A DNA stretch of 64,000 nucleotides from positions 1 through 64,000 of the forward strand of contig BQMF02000500.1 of assembly GCA_027922465.2 (NCBI GenBank). The letters run 5' to 3'. The notes beneath the pieces are model-generated. The model had not been told where the DNA came from. It searched no databases and worked only from the letters and a program-made list of their open reading frames with translations. The DNA comes from Turritopsis dohrnii (lineage: Eukaryota; Cnidaria; Hydrozoa; Anthoathecata; Oceaniidae). Numbering within the stretch: the stretch's first letter is position 1; every line of letters begins with the position of its first letter. A program made the translations under genes and the position numbers. Shown here one piece after another: positions 33,881 to 43,842 of this stretch.

Positions 33881-36800
33881 TAATACATACTACCTTTCAG
33901 GGCAATTCCTGATGTTGCACATGGTGTATCTTGCAATTCTTCCTCATCAGATATGTCATTGTTAGCATCCAATATATCTTGAACAGCCTCATTCTCTTGT
34001 TGTGCAAATGGATTATAACTAACATCCAGGTCTGCTCTGTAGTTTTGGAAAGCATCATCTACTAGTTCATCGTATGGTTCAATCTTTGCTTTATTTTCAT
34101 TAACTATGTCCAGAACACCAGGTTGACCAAGCTTTTCAACATACGTATTGTGTAATAGTTCTTGCTCTGATCGAAAAGGATAGTACATAAACAACAAATG
34201 ATGAGCATATCTCTCTGGATATTTGTGTCTATTAGGAATGTGATACCTTAAAACTGCTCGGATTTTCCTGCATTTTAATTTAGATTTACTGCTCATCAAT
34301 GGTACAACAGGGGGATGTGGTGACTGATGGTTTTCTTCCAATAGCAATTCGTTCAAAATTTCGGGCTGGTTATCATTTTCATTGCTGTCAGTGGGCTTAG
34401 ATTCCAAATAATAATGTGCCAAAAACTCAGCAAAACACATGTTATTCAGAGTTGCAAACTTTCCATTTTTGAAAGAATTATCAGGTCGGTCAAGGTAACG
34501 ATCTGACATGTTTGTTTTGAAAATATCTGTACTTTCAGCAGGAAGATTATTTAACTCTTCTTCAGATCTGCAAATTCGAAACCTGTTTTCTGGAACATTG
34601 CTGTTGGCAAAAATGACTTTTGGGAATGTTTTACGCAACCACAATTCAGGCATTACATGATACACAGCTTCTTGCACAGAGCATTCTCTTTTACAGGAAT
34701 ATGCTTTTGCAATAGTAAGCATTTGTTCAAATTTGTTCAAGTTATTGGACTTTGCCTCATCCAAAGCTTGTTTCATTGCTCTGGAGCAATCATCTTCTGC
34801 CTTTGAAAGATATTTACACATGTATGTTATGGCTTTATGGTGATTGAAGACAGGCTGAATGTCCAAATTTGCTTCCCATGCAGTCAAACCTTTTGCAAAA
34901 TAGTTGTTGACAAAACAAGAATTTGGTGGGCGTCTAAGGTGAATTTCAAAGTCATCATTTTTAGAAATTGAGAGTGCAGTGTAATATTCTTCTTCAGTTA
35001 TGCCGAGTTTATCCAAAATTTCTGAAATAGTTCCAGCATCTTCATAATTATCTTTTAATGGATCAACAACATTATGCTTTTTAGGACATAGGTTTTCGTC
35101 GATATAAATTTTCACAGTATCTAACAGTGCTTTCCTACTTTCTAATATTGTTTCTTTGTCATCAGGGCTCACCTCAACAGGAAGTGGACTAGAAATTATA
35201 GTGCGATCCGTAAAAAAATGACCAAAATTGAATCTGCATGTACTATTTTTGTACTTGCGACAGGTTTTTGAGTGATTGTGTACTTGGTATGCTTTTACCA
35301 ACTCAAAAAATTGTGGTTCTAATTCTGGATCAGGCATGTCAGCTCTTACGATACCATCAACAAATGCAATATAATCATCCTTAGTAGCTTCAGTTAATAC
35401 GGGTGGGTCTTTTATCCAAATGAATACATGAACATGTGGGCTTCCACGTACTTGAAATTCAACCCTTATTACGTAATATTCAACCTTTCCCAATGGACCA
35501 GATAAGACAATTTCCTTGAAAAATGTTTCCACTCGATACTGAAAATGCCTTGCCAGAAACACAGGATTCATGTTCAATATTTCACATCTTTCTTGGTATG
35601 TCATGTTTTGAATTTCATCATCCTGTAAATTCATTTTATACAATTTTGACAGTATAGAAGGCAACTCGAACCACCTCAAATCTGCACATGATAATGTCAA
35701 GAAAAATGTTGGAACACCAAGTTGTTTCACCATAGCTAGTACTTCAAGCAAAAATCTTTTCCAATATGCTGGAGTGCCTTTAATTTGGTTCATGAAGTTA
35801 AATGCTTCATCATTAGCAATGAAAGTCCGAACAGTTTCACTAAAACCTTGAGTCAACATGCCAGCCGTTAAATTACTTCCTGATAATTTCTTCATTGCAA
35901 TATTTATCTTGCTATGTAAATTTGTCAGCTGAAGGACATAATTAGCAAAAAATATATAATCAGCATCAGAAGAAAATTTTTGAGTATAATTTAACAATCT
36001 TTGGTTAAAGTATTTTACAAGTGAAATTTTTATTTCCCGATCAGTATTGTATCCAAATCTGCCGAAAGGAAACAGGTGTGGAAAAGCCATCTCTTCACAA
36101 AATTTATCAGTGTAAATTGGAATTGAAGTAACACCTTCACCTGGTGCAATAGTAACTGTGTCTTCATTGACATGAATAGGTACTTTGGAGGACATGAATG
36201 TTTCATTAGTAGCAGTTCTGTCAGCGTCTAATGGATTATCATCCTCTTCATCCATTTCCTGTGAAAGGCTTGAGTTCAGATCAATATTTTCATTTTCGTT
36301 CGAAAAGCTGATCAGTTCTTCAGAAAGACTATTCAAATCAACAATAACATTGCTGTATAATGGGTTGTGTTCTTTCAAAAAATTTAAAGATCTCAGAATT
36401 AACTCACGTCGAACAGCTTCAAAGTAGACATGTCCACGGTACATAAGTTTCCTTTTTAATTTCAACAAAAGTAAGCCATTACTGTCAGCTGGTCTTGGTA
36501 AAACATTACAGACATCTTCAGCCTCAATTGGTACATTACAAATGGCTCCTTTTACTTTTGGAAAATTGCCTTTGGGTATAATTACAACTTTCTTGAAAAG
36601 AATTCGTTTAGCTATCAAAACTTTCTCCAATCGGTTGATGTCAGAAAGATCAGACGGAAGATTATCAACTTCGAGATTGTTGCAAACAGCTTGAATTGGG
36701 ATGTTCTTTCTTTTTAACTTCAGATGACAAGTTTTGCATATGTATTGGTAACCATCAAAACTTTCCACAAGTGAAAATTGAAAACTATTAGAAACGATTG

Positions 36801-38343
36801 CATAATTACATTCATTGAATAATACAACAGATCGTTTATACAAACAACGATTGCAAACAACACATATGTAATACGGCCCTTGAATTATCATGTCCTTAAA
36901 TGTTTTAACACGTTTTGCAGCTTTCAAGGTAGATAGACTCATCATTGAATATCTTTCTCTTTTTTGTTTTAACCTTTCCAAATGTTCAGGAGTCCCTTTA
37001 CTTTCCTTATATTTCTGATGTAAGGCTTTCAATTTCTCAGCATGCTCACAAGTTCCTTTGCCCTTCATGTATTTATCTCGCATTGCTTTCAATTTCTCTG
37101 AATTTTCAGAAGTTCCTTTACTTTTCTTATATTTATGATGCAAGGCTTTTAATTTCTCAGCATGTTCAGGAGTTCCTTTACTTTCCTTATATTTATGATG
37201 CAAGGCTTTTAATTTCTCAGCATGTTCAGGAGTTCCTTTACTTTCCTTATATTTATGATGCAAGACTTTTAATTTCTCAGCATGTTCAGGAGTTCCCTTA
37301 CTTTCCTTATATTTATGATGCAAGGCTTTTAATTTCTCAGCATGTTCAGGAGTTCCTTTGCTTTCCTTATATTTATGATGCAAGTCTTTTAATTTTTCTG
37401 AATGTTCCGGTGTGCCTTTACTTTCCAAATATTTATCTCGCATGGCTTTCAATTTATTTGCATGTTTAGGAGTTCCTTGTGTTTTAATGTACTTTTGCTT
37501 TAACATCTGTCCATGGTTATCAGGCTCAAGCGTTTTTGATAGATTACGTTTTCTTTTCTTTGCTGCACCACCTTTGGAAATTGTAGGAAATGCTTCTTCC
37601 ATTTCTATCAAAACATATTGTATTTGACAAAACACATGTCCACGGTCATGTAATTGTACTGCACTGATATATTTTTGAAGTTGCGAGAGGCTAGAAAACT
37701 TTAACAAAATGCAAGTGCCATCTTCAATACTAATGCCCAATTCATTTCGACTGTGCGAATCAAACAAATAGAAAGATTTTGTATCCCAAGTTATGCTGAA
37801 TGTCATTTGGTTAACAAAGAACAGGATGCCATTGGATTCAGGAGAATATTCTTTGAAAGATTTCATAAAGTCATATCTGCCTTCAGCAATTTCTGCTGTA
37901 ACATTCTCTCCATATTTCGCAGTGTAATTATTTTTTTCTATAGAGACTTGAGGAGGTAAATCTTCAACTGATAGGTATCGTGACAAATTCAGTTGTTGAT
38001 ATAATTCATTTCCTTTGATCATTACAAAATCTAGGTCAGTTGTTTTCCAAAAAGACATTCGTTTGAATTGTGACCAACACAAACTCAACAATGTATTACA
38101 TGCACACTGCATACCAGCACTATCACCAAACATAGGATTTCCTTGATGGAAAGATGCCTTAGTCAATTTAGCTATGTTATAAGTTGGGCCAGGATTACTT
38201 TCAATATCGCCACCAACAAGAAGTTCAATATTTTTTAGAAAGGTTAAATCAATAATAACTCCGATGAAATAAATTAATCGTAACGTAACAATACAAAAGT
38301 TATGCATAATTAACAATAACAGTTCAAAGTGATTTACATACAC
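33880..38343 (-). CDS. Helentron Rep polyprotein with 2A-like leader and protease-like domain
   Basis: 1,487 residues from the Met at 38,343. Order: hydrophobic leader (1-42); 2A-like ribosome-skipping motif GGDIESNPGP (44-53); cysteine-protease-like domain resembling herpesvirus-tegument-type deubiquitinases (AGMQCACNTL at 76-85, FDSHSR at 194-199); nuclear-type basic KKRKR (262-266); nine 20-residue repeats (281-460); Cys pairs (CVVCNRC, CKTCH) of a zinc-binding domain often found before Helitron Reps; then Rep: FFLTLSCADLRW (about 877), HUH motif HVHVFIW (970-976) and the two-tyrosine motif YMCKYLSK with Tyr1174 and Tyr1178. Rep nicks and rejoins single strands at element ends. The frame is intact, so it was probably functional recently. 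It ends 1-2 bases out of frame with the helicase, where a fused Rep-Hel protein is expected. Confidence 0.9.
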   Translation of the reverse strand: MYVNHFELLLLIMHNFCIVTLRLIYFIGVIIDLTFLKNIELLVGGDIESNPGPTYNIAKLTKASFHQGNPMFGDSAGMQCACNTLLSLCWSQFKRMSFWKTTDLDFVMIKGNELYQQLNLSRYLSVEDLPPQVSIEKNNYTAKYGENVTAEIAEGRYDFMKSFKEYSPESNGILFFVNQMTFSITWDTKSFYLFDSHSRNELGISIEDGTCILLKFSSLSQLQKYISAVQLHDRGHVFCQIQYVLIEMEEAFPTISKGGAAKKRKRNLSKTLEPDNHGQMLKQKYIKTQGTPKHANKLKAMRDKYLESKGTPEHSEKLKDLHHKYKESKGTPEHAEKLKALHHKYKESKGTPEHAEKLKVLHHKYKESKGTPEHAEKLKALHHKYKESKGTPEHAEKLKALHHKYKKSKGTSENSEKLKAMRDKYMKGKGTCEHAEKLKALHQKYKESKGTPEHLERLKQKRERYSMMSLSTLKAAKRVKTFKDMIIQGPYYICVVCNRCLYKRSVVLFNECNYAIVSNSFQFSLVESFDGYQYICKTCHLKLKRKNIPIQAVCNNLEVDNLPSDLSDINRLEKVLIAKRILFKKVVIIPKGNFPKVKGAICNVPIEAEDVCNVLPRPADSNGLLLLKLKRKLMYRGHVYFEAVRRELILRSLNFLKEHNPLYSNVIVDLNSLSEELISFSNENENIDLNSSLSQEMDEEDDNPLDADRTATNETFMSSKVPIHVNEDTVTIAPGEGVTSIPIYTDKFCEEMAFPHLFPFGRFGYNTDREIKISLVKYFNQRLLNYTQKFSSDADYIFFANYVLQLTNLHSKINIAMKKLSGSNLTAGMLTQGFSETVRTFIANDEAFNFMNQIKGTPAYWKRFLLEVLAMVKQLGVPTFFLTLSCADLRWFELPSILSKLYKMNLQDDEIQNMTYQERCEILNMNPVFLARHFQYRVETFFKEIVLSGPLGKVEYYVIRVEFQVRGSPHVHVFIWIKDPPVLTEATKDDYIAFVDGIVRADMPDPELEPQFFELVKAYQVHNHSKTCRKYKNSTCRFNFGHFFTDRTIISSPLPVEVSPDDKETILESRKALLDTVKIYIDENLCPKKHNVVDPLKDNYEDAGTISEILDKLGITEEEYYTALSISKNDDFEIHLRRPPNSCFVNNYFAKGLTAWEANLDIQPVFNHHKAITYMCKYLSKAEDDCSRAMKQALDEAKSNNLNKFEQMLTIAKAYSCKRECSVQEAVYHVMPELWLRKTFPKVIFANSNVPENRFRICRSEEELNNLPAESTDIFKTNMSDRYLDRPDNSFKNGKFATLNNMCFAEFLAHYYLESKPTDSNENDNQPEILNELLLEENHQSPHPPVVPLMSSKSKLKCRKIRAVLRYHIPNRHKYPERYAHHLLFMYYPFRSEQELLHNTYVEKLGQPGVLDIVNENKAKIEPYDELVDDAFQNYRADLDVSYNPFAQQENEAVQDILDANNDISDEEELQDTPCATSGIALKGSMY
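36964..37503 (-). repeat. 60-bp coding tandem repeat, nine copies
   Basis: Encodes residues 281-460 of the Rep polyprotein. Consensus unit LHHKYKESKGTPEHAEKLKA; copies 3-6 are almost identical, outer copies diverge (for example MRDKYMKGKGTCEHAEKLKA). The unit is basic, helix-GTP-turn-helix in character, and may bind nucleic acid; that is inference. Confidence 0.95.
38185..38211 (-). other. 2A-like ribosome-skipping site
   Basis: Codes for GDIESNPGP, matching the 2A consensus D-[VI]-E-x-N-P-G-P, preceded by the usual hydrophobic run (NIELLVGG). Skipping would separate a 52-residue hydrophobic leader from the Rep polyprotein, which would then start at Pro53. Confidence 0.8.
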
Positions 38344-38454
38344 ACTGTCTGTACGTACTTTACAATAAAAAATGCCACATGCTGCACAGTAATCATGTTA
38401 ATAATAAGAGATGTAAATGCAAATGCACAGGAATATTAGTTGTTGTATATATTT

Positions 38455-38690
38455 AGTGAGATAAAACTGACAATATAATACGAATGTTGCTGTATGTAGT
38501 CAGATAAAACTGACAATATAATACGATATATTAAATGGTATACAATATGATATTGTAATATGTTTGGTATTTCAAGAGCTAGTTTGGTATTTTTCAAGTT
38601 TGCTTCAATGCTTTGTTAACTCAGCTAGGATTATCTAGGATTATCTAGGATCAGCTGGGTTTCGCTAAGGTCAGCTAGGGGCTTGCTGAC
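38455..38690. repeat. short direct repeats upstream of the Helentron gene
   Basis: AGATAAAACTGACAATATAA occurs twice (about 38,458 and 38,502). CTAGGATTAT/CTAGGATCAG units are tandem at 38,627-38,690. They lie between the transposon's 5' end and its start codon, where a promoter is expected. Confidence 0.6.
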
Positions 38691-39004
38691 AAACTTCACA
38701 GACCTCACTTTTATTCCGATGCCCCCGGATATAAGCCTCCAAGAAAGCAAATGGAGGATAAATAAGCACTAAGGAAAGCCTTCCGAACAATAAAAGTTTC
38801 AAATGCCGAAGTTTGAGAAGAGAATTTTCGATTTCTTTCTTACCGCAGTCCAATTACAACCAGTCGCTGGAAATTTCTCGTGGAAGAGACCTCGTGCAAC
38901 CGAAAAATGCCTTAATACGCATGCACGTAATGAATGCATGTAAACAAACGCACGAAATATACAAAATACCGCTAGGTTTGGACAGCAGAAAAAAAAAAAA
39001 AAAA

Positions 39005-39105
39005 AGAAAAACAAAGCCGGTTTTAAAGTATTTCTTGCTTTCGCAGAAATCTAAAAAAACAAAGACGATCGTAAAGTATTTCTTGCTTACGCAGAAATCC
39101 AAAAA
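39005..39105 (-). repeat. two tandem Helentron-end modules (order reversed from 28.6 kb)
   Basis: CAAAGCCGGTTTTAAAGTAT...GCTTTCGCAGAAATC is followed by CAAAGACGATCGTAAAGTAT...GCTTACGCAGAAATC. It sits directly against the 5' end of the 9.6-kb Helentron. Confidence 0.6.
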
Positions 39106-39287
39106 CAATTTAAAAATACGTGACGAAATTGAAAACAAAAATGACAAGACTTTTTAAATATGTGAAGAGCTTTTCTGCTTAAATGACTACGCATAGGGGT
39201 ATTTTGTTCATTAAAATGTTGAAAAAGGGATGTAGAGTTTATAAACATATATATTTCGTTCTTTTGCTTGATAAATACTACATTCCT

Positions 39288-39413
39288 GTCAACCAACAAA
39301 ACTTTGAACAGCATCAGAACTTTGAACAGCTAAACAACCGTATCAACAAAATAAACATACCACATCGAACCACATTCAAAGTTTTGATGCTGTTCAAAGT
39401 TTTGTTGGTTGAC
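39288..39413. repeat. fold-back hairpin, ~38-bp stem
   Basis: GTCAACCAACAAAACTTTGA (39,288 onward) is reverse-complemented by TCAAAGTTTTGTTGGTTGAC ending at 39,413, and the stem continues through GCATCARAACTTTGAA. The loop is about 45 nt. It could be a minimal fold-back element or, if transcribed, a small-RNA precursor. Confidence 0.75.
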
Positions 39414-39842
39414 GGTACATTACACTTACATGAGTATTTAAATGCTTTATAAACTTCAAGATGGTTGTCTGTTTATTTTTGTGTGGATGACTAGATAAAC
39501 TTCTCATTTTATAATTTTTATTTTAGAAAGGGTAAAGTAACATTGAAAACTCGACTATATTGATGGACACATTTGTACGAATACATAAAAAATAACACAT
39601 ATCCGATGTACTGAATGTAGGAGGTCGTTTTGGAGGCAGCAGAGCTCTCTCTATCTCCAGGTCTGACCAATATAGCACAAAACACAAAATCTAACTGAAC
39701 AGTATACAAACAGGTTCAAGAATTATAGTATACGGTGATAATATTACCATCCCTTTACTTCTCTGGTGAAAAATAACCCTTCCTTTAGCTTTTATTTCCA
39801 AAACGATATCTGTGTGACGGACTTTAAACCATTAAACCCATG
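39414..39842. other. no gene seen
   Basis: Spacer between the fold-back repeat and the hAT element. Confidence 0.4.
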
Positions 39843-40389
39843 CAGCGGCGGACGCAGCATTATTTTATAGGTACGGCTGAACCTTGTGGATTCCATTGAG
39901 AATTCCGATTCCCCGATTTTTGTCGGTATAACCCGATCGGAATAACCCGATTTACGCACAAATGCATCCCGGGAGATGAACGTTCATTTCCAGTTAGCTA
40001 CTTTGAACCCCCAAAACCAAAATTAGCCTACATTAAAAATTTTAACCAAAGGTGGATAGAAGAATAGAAGCTGAATACAATAGTTTTTTTACAGCATATA
40101 CATAACAAAATAATTACAGTATTATATTAACTGCATCATTATATTAAACGTCTAAAATACCAAACACACTGCCCGATTACACATTCCATTCGTTGCACGA
40201 AGAATTTCCTAGCATTCTCATTTTCAAAAGCAAATTTATTTCACCCAAACAGAATGGAACACAAAATTGAACTAAGAGGCTAAAAAACAGTATATTTGAA
40301 AAAATATAATGAAAAATGGCACCATAAATTTTGTCAAAACTGAACTAACTAAGAATGCAGTTTTCCTATAAATTCATGGTGCTAATTTT

Positions 40390-41292
40390 CCGCCCTCTAT
40401 GTTGATTTTCTTCCTGCACTCCTCCTTGACTTCTTACTCTTCTCAACATCCTTTGGCATCTTTCCACACCTCTAGCACTTCATTAAATCTAGGTCGATCT
40501 GTTGATGTTTGTGCTAAAAAAGACAAAAGGTGAACAAATTCAAAATTAAAATATCTTATATATATGGTGAATTAGAATTAGTATGAAGTCTCCCACCATT
40601 TTTTTTTTTTTTTTTTAATACATAAATAAAATAGTATGTTCTCATAGAATATACAGTGAATATATAGTCAAGACAGAACTGTCCACATAAAATAATTCTT
40701 CCTATTCTACTTGTATGTTTTCAGTAGACAATCGACCACACTCTGCAAAACAAAATCTTCTCAAAGGCTTCTTAGTAGAATCATAACAGGAAAAAAATTG
40801 TTTCTCTTTATTTCTTCTAAAATCTGGTTAGATATCAAATTCCCACACTGATTCAGATCACTTGGAAATGCAAGTAGTATTCTTTTTCTAGATAATTCCA
40901 AATCACATCTATACAATTTGACACAAACTTATCATTGAATTCTACTATTCGTTTCATTCAATTATCAATCATGACAAACATGGAATAAAACTTCCAGAAC
41001 ATAAGGACCTTGTCAACACACGAAACATTTCTTTGACTAAAGTTGATTTCCCACCAAGAAAGAGTAGTTGGGGAAGTTCAAAACCAACAGAGTAAGCGAC
41101 TGGCCATTTCAAATGAAATGGACATTCATCTGTTTTGTCTTTTTCGAGGTCAAAAACATTGTCAATAAATGATTTTAAATCCTGGGGAGAAGCTGCAGAG
41201 GACGTGTCAATATGGGTTGTAACATCATCATCCAATAATGCTAATTCTTCATAGCTTTCCTTAGCTTTGTCTGTAGAAGAAGATAAACTCAA
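40390..41292 (-). pseudogene. coding pieces inside the hAT element, family unknown
   Basis: A 107-residue frame (40,969-41,292) reads SLSSSTDKAKESYEELALLD ... DECPFHLKWPVAYSVGFELP ... GGKSTLVKEMFRVL and looks coding. Downstream, CTTTTGTCTTTTTTAG is a good 3' splice site, followed by codons for TSTDRPRFNEVLEVWKDAKG and a stop (about 40,520-40,450). A spliced 3' part of one gene is plausible, but no strong donor ends the first piece. I recognise no hAT dimerisation or zinc-finger motif. Confidence 0.35.
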
Positions 41293-42069
41293 TTGGCATG
41301 TTGAAAATATATATATTTATATATCATGAGAAATTTGTTCAATTTTGGGCAACTATTCCCTCTAATCTGAAGGTTTTCTTTGAATCTTAGATGTTCCTGT
41401 GGTTTCTTTTCTTTTATAAAAAAACCCAGGAACCAACAGAATATAGTGATTATGCAAAAAGTGCTTGATATTAATGTATGACTGGTGAAAGTCCCAACAA
41501 ACACAAGACAGAACACCAATTTTGTTCCTCGCAAATTTGCATTGCTTGTTCCTCAGTAACCCTCATAAACTCACTACTGAATTTTTTCCAAATAAAGCTA
41601 ACAACACATAGCTATACGAATGCTCATTGTCAGTGAAAAATCTCAAAATAATTGCATATATATATCTAATGAAATTAAATATCACAAAATAAAGTTAATG
41701 TATACATGCAAACTCTGTAGTTTTTGATCACTGCCAAAAGGTACCATGTTTAAAAAACATAATAAGTTTTTGTAATAATCAAGTCCAACGACTCTGAGTG
41801 AAATCCCAACCAGGAGTTTAGCAAGGCAAAAAATAATAAATAAAAAGAAGCCCCACAGAGAAATTATAAAATTTTGTCAAAGTTACAAATATAAAAAGCC
41901 ATGCATGTGAATGAAAATAAAAAAAACAAATATTGAATCCACACTCACATAACTTTCAGAAGCTTTTTTGTTGTTGTGTTGTTTCGGTCATTAAATGAAT
42001 TTGAATTAATGTATAATAATTAAAAAACAAACTAACACTTACGTTTACAAAGTAAAATATAAAGAAAGA

Positions 42070-42255
42070 CATAAACTTACTTTAAAGCAATGACTGTGCA
42101 TCTAACATGATGTCTCCTACCACACTATGTATGTTCTGTATTTCTCTCAGCTGTAAAGTACTTTTTCAAGGCTTTATCTACCAGATCCATGTGCTCATTG
42201 AAACACAAAAACCTTTCTTCATCAGTATGGGTAAATTTAAGTATTCTGTTGCCAT
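42070..42255 (-). pseudogene. further coding piece inside the hAT element
   Basis: Minus strand, two overlapping frames: ILKFTHTDEERFLCFNEHMD then LVDKALKKYFTAERN; and, shifted by one base, LREIQNIHSVVGDIMLDAQS. The second is bounded by TTTACAG and GTAAGTTTATG, consensus splice borders. The text is clearly coding-like, but frame changes prevent a clean gene model. Confidence 0.35.
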
Positions 42256-42920
42256 GTTATCGTTGAGATTAAGCGCCTCAAAAATTTTTCCTCTATGCAT
42301 CATGTCCGATGCAGACAAATTGAGAAAGAAGTTCATAAGATGATGCACGTGTGTGAGTTTTGAGCCGTATTTGCTTACTCTACCGACAACCGAAAGATTT
42401 AAAGCCTAAGGATTTGTTCTGATACGTATTATCGTCTTGCGTACTTTTGGCACGACAGCCGCACTTTCAAAACAAATGGAAAACCGAAAAAAGTACCATG
42501 AAGCTGGGATTAGGGGTATAGGTGTCCAACTACCGTAAAATCGGGACTTGAGCAGTAACTTTGAGCCGTATCGAAGAGCTGCAATACGGCTCAAAACTGT
42601 TAGTTACAACCCCTATCATCATTGATCAAAAGGACCCGATTTTTGAGCCGTAAAGAAGAACAACACATCAGTGGGGTTTGCAGTTATAGCTTACCTAAAA
42701 TTTGCGAGTCAAATGGGGCGCCAACAAATAATGCGCTAATGCATAAAAAACCTATTCGATTGATTTTCAAACGACGCCGTTATCGAGTGATTACGACACG
42801 GCGTCATGAATAGACAAACAGACAAAGAAGCACGACAGTATATCATTTTTAGTAATCAATCTCTTGACTTAATTTTGCTACGGCTTGAGCCGTATGAGCC
42901 GTACCCTGCGTCCGCCCCTG

Positions 42921-43842
42921 CCATATTTTAATTTGAAGCCGCACTCACCCTGATAAAATAGCTGTAATTATAAATTACCTGAAAAACCTAAATTAAGCCA
43001 CGATTAGTAAACAGCCTCTAGTGATATCAACCTTCAATGAGGAATCCAGGCTAGAACTGTGGACAAAAATTCTGGAATAACGGACGGAAGGACAACAAAC
43101 GCTAATGAAAGATCAGCTGCTTCGCGCTGACCAATTATAAAGAATTCATTATACCTCTAGTACGCATTTTTTCAATATTGTTGCCTCATAAAGATAACTT
43201 TGCCACACCTGATTGTTATCCAGACAAAGTTGGCATTTTCAACAACTTCAATTGGACCTGTTTTGTAATTGGTCAACCTTGTCGTCGAAAATTGTTTTTG
43301 ATTTCATATATTTGGGTATACTTTTTTACAAGGCTGCCTGTCCTTTCATTCCGTTCAAAATGAATTTGTCCCAATGTTATTTAAGAAAGGTACTGATTTA
43401 TTTCAATCTTTCGGACGTACGCTCTATGATCAAGAATTTACCTCAGGACGAGCCAATTCTGAGGAAACCTGGGACAGACTTTCATCATAGCAAAGCTATC
43501 AATTCAAAAAATGTCAAAAGTAGGTTTCCGACATATTTCTAGTACAGCACGTCTACATCATACTTAAATGTCAGTTGGGTAAAAAAACGTTTCTTTCAAA
43601 ATGAAACTAGAAGCCATTAGGCTTGAACAATTTCCACACCAGCCCTAGAAAATTGCTGTCGGCTAAATTTCAATATATCTGAATGACTTTATCCATTCTT
43701 TTCTTGTTGGAAACGCTTATAGGTCTATCGCAATTACCAAAATACGACTTATTGAATAAAATGATATTTGGTACAATTGTATTGACACTATTATTACGTC
43801 TATTACAAACAAATGATTGTACATAGTTTGACAACTTCTATA
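42921..43842. other. no gene seen
   Basis: Short overlapping frames at 43,178-43,542 have no recognisable domain. Confidence 0.4.

Larger units (their letters stand above)
29404..38988 (-). mobile_element. near-autonomous Helentron, 9.6 kb
   Basis: Minus-strand rolling-circle transposon. Its 5' end, on the right, is CTGCTGTCCAAACCTAGCGG; its 3' end, on the left, is GATTTTGCAGAAATCC then TGCCTGCAAGGGCA hairpin and TCTTG. The coding order is 2A-like leader, C76-like protease domain, 20-residue repeats, zinc-binding domain, HUH Rep, PIF1 helicase and AP-like endonuclease. The fused endonuclease and T-rich flanks (target T|T) fit Helentrons, not canonical Helitrons. Ends were inferred by sharing with units 1-3. 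About 2.3 kb behind the endonuclease gene is non-coding, with a CA-rich patch at 31,400-31,450. Confidence 0.75.
39843..42920. mobile_element. hAT-type element, 3.1 kb
   Basis: Termini CAGCGGCGGACGCAG (left) and CTGCGTCCGCCCCTG (right) are inverted repeats with one mismatch. Flanks CCATG and CCATA are a near-perfect 5-bp duplication, in line with the other hAT elements in this window. Subterminal GAGCCGTA/TACGGCTC motifs crowd the right end (42,360-42,900). Coding pieces on the minus strand are listed separately. Confidence 0.7.

Noticed and set aside
36945..37469. Open reading frame of 174 codons on the plus strand
   Set aside because: It is the antisense of the 60-bp coding repeat in the Helentron gene; periodicity creates the open frame.
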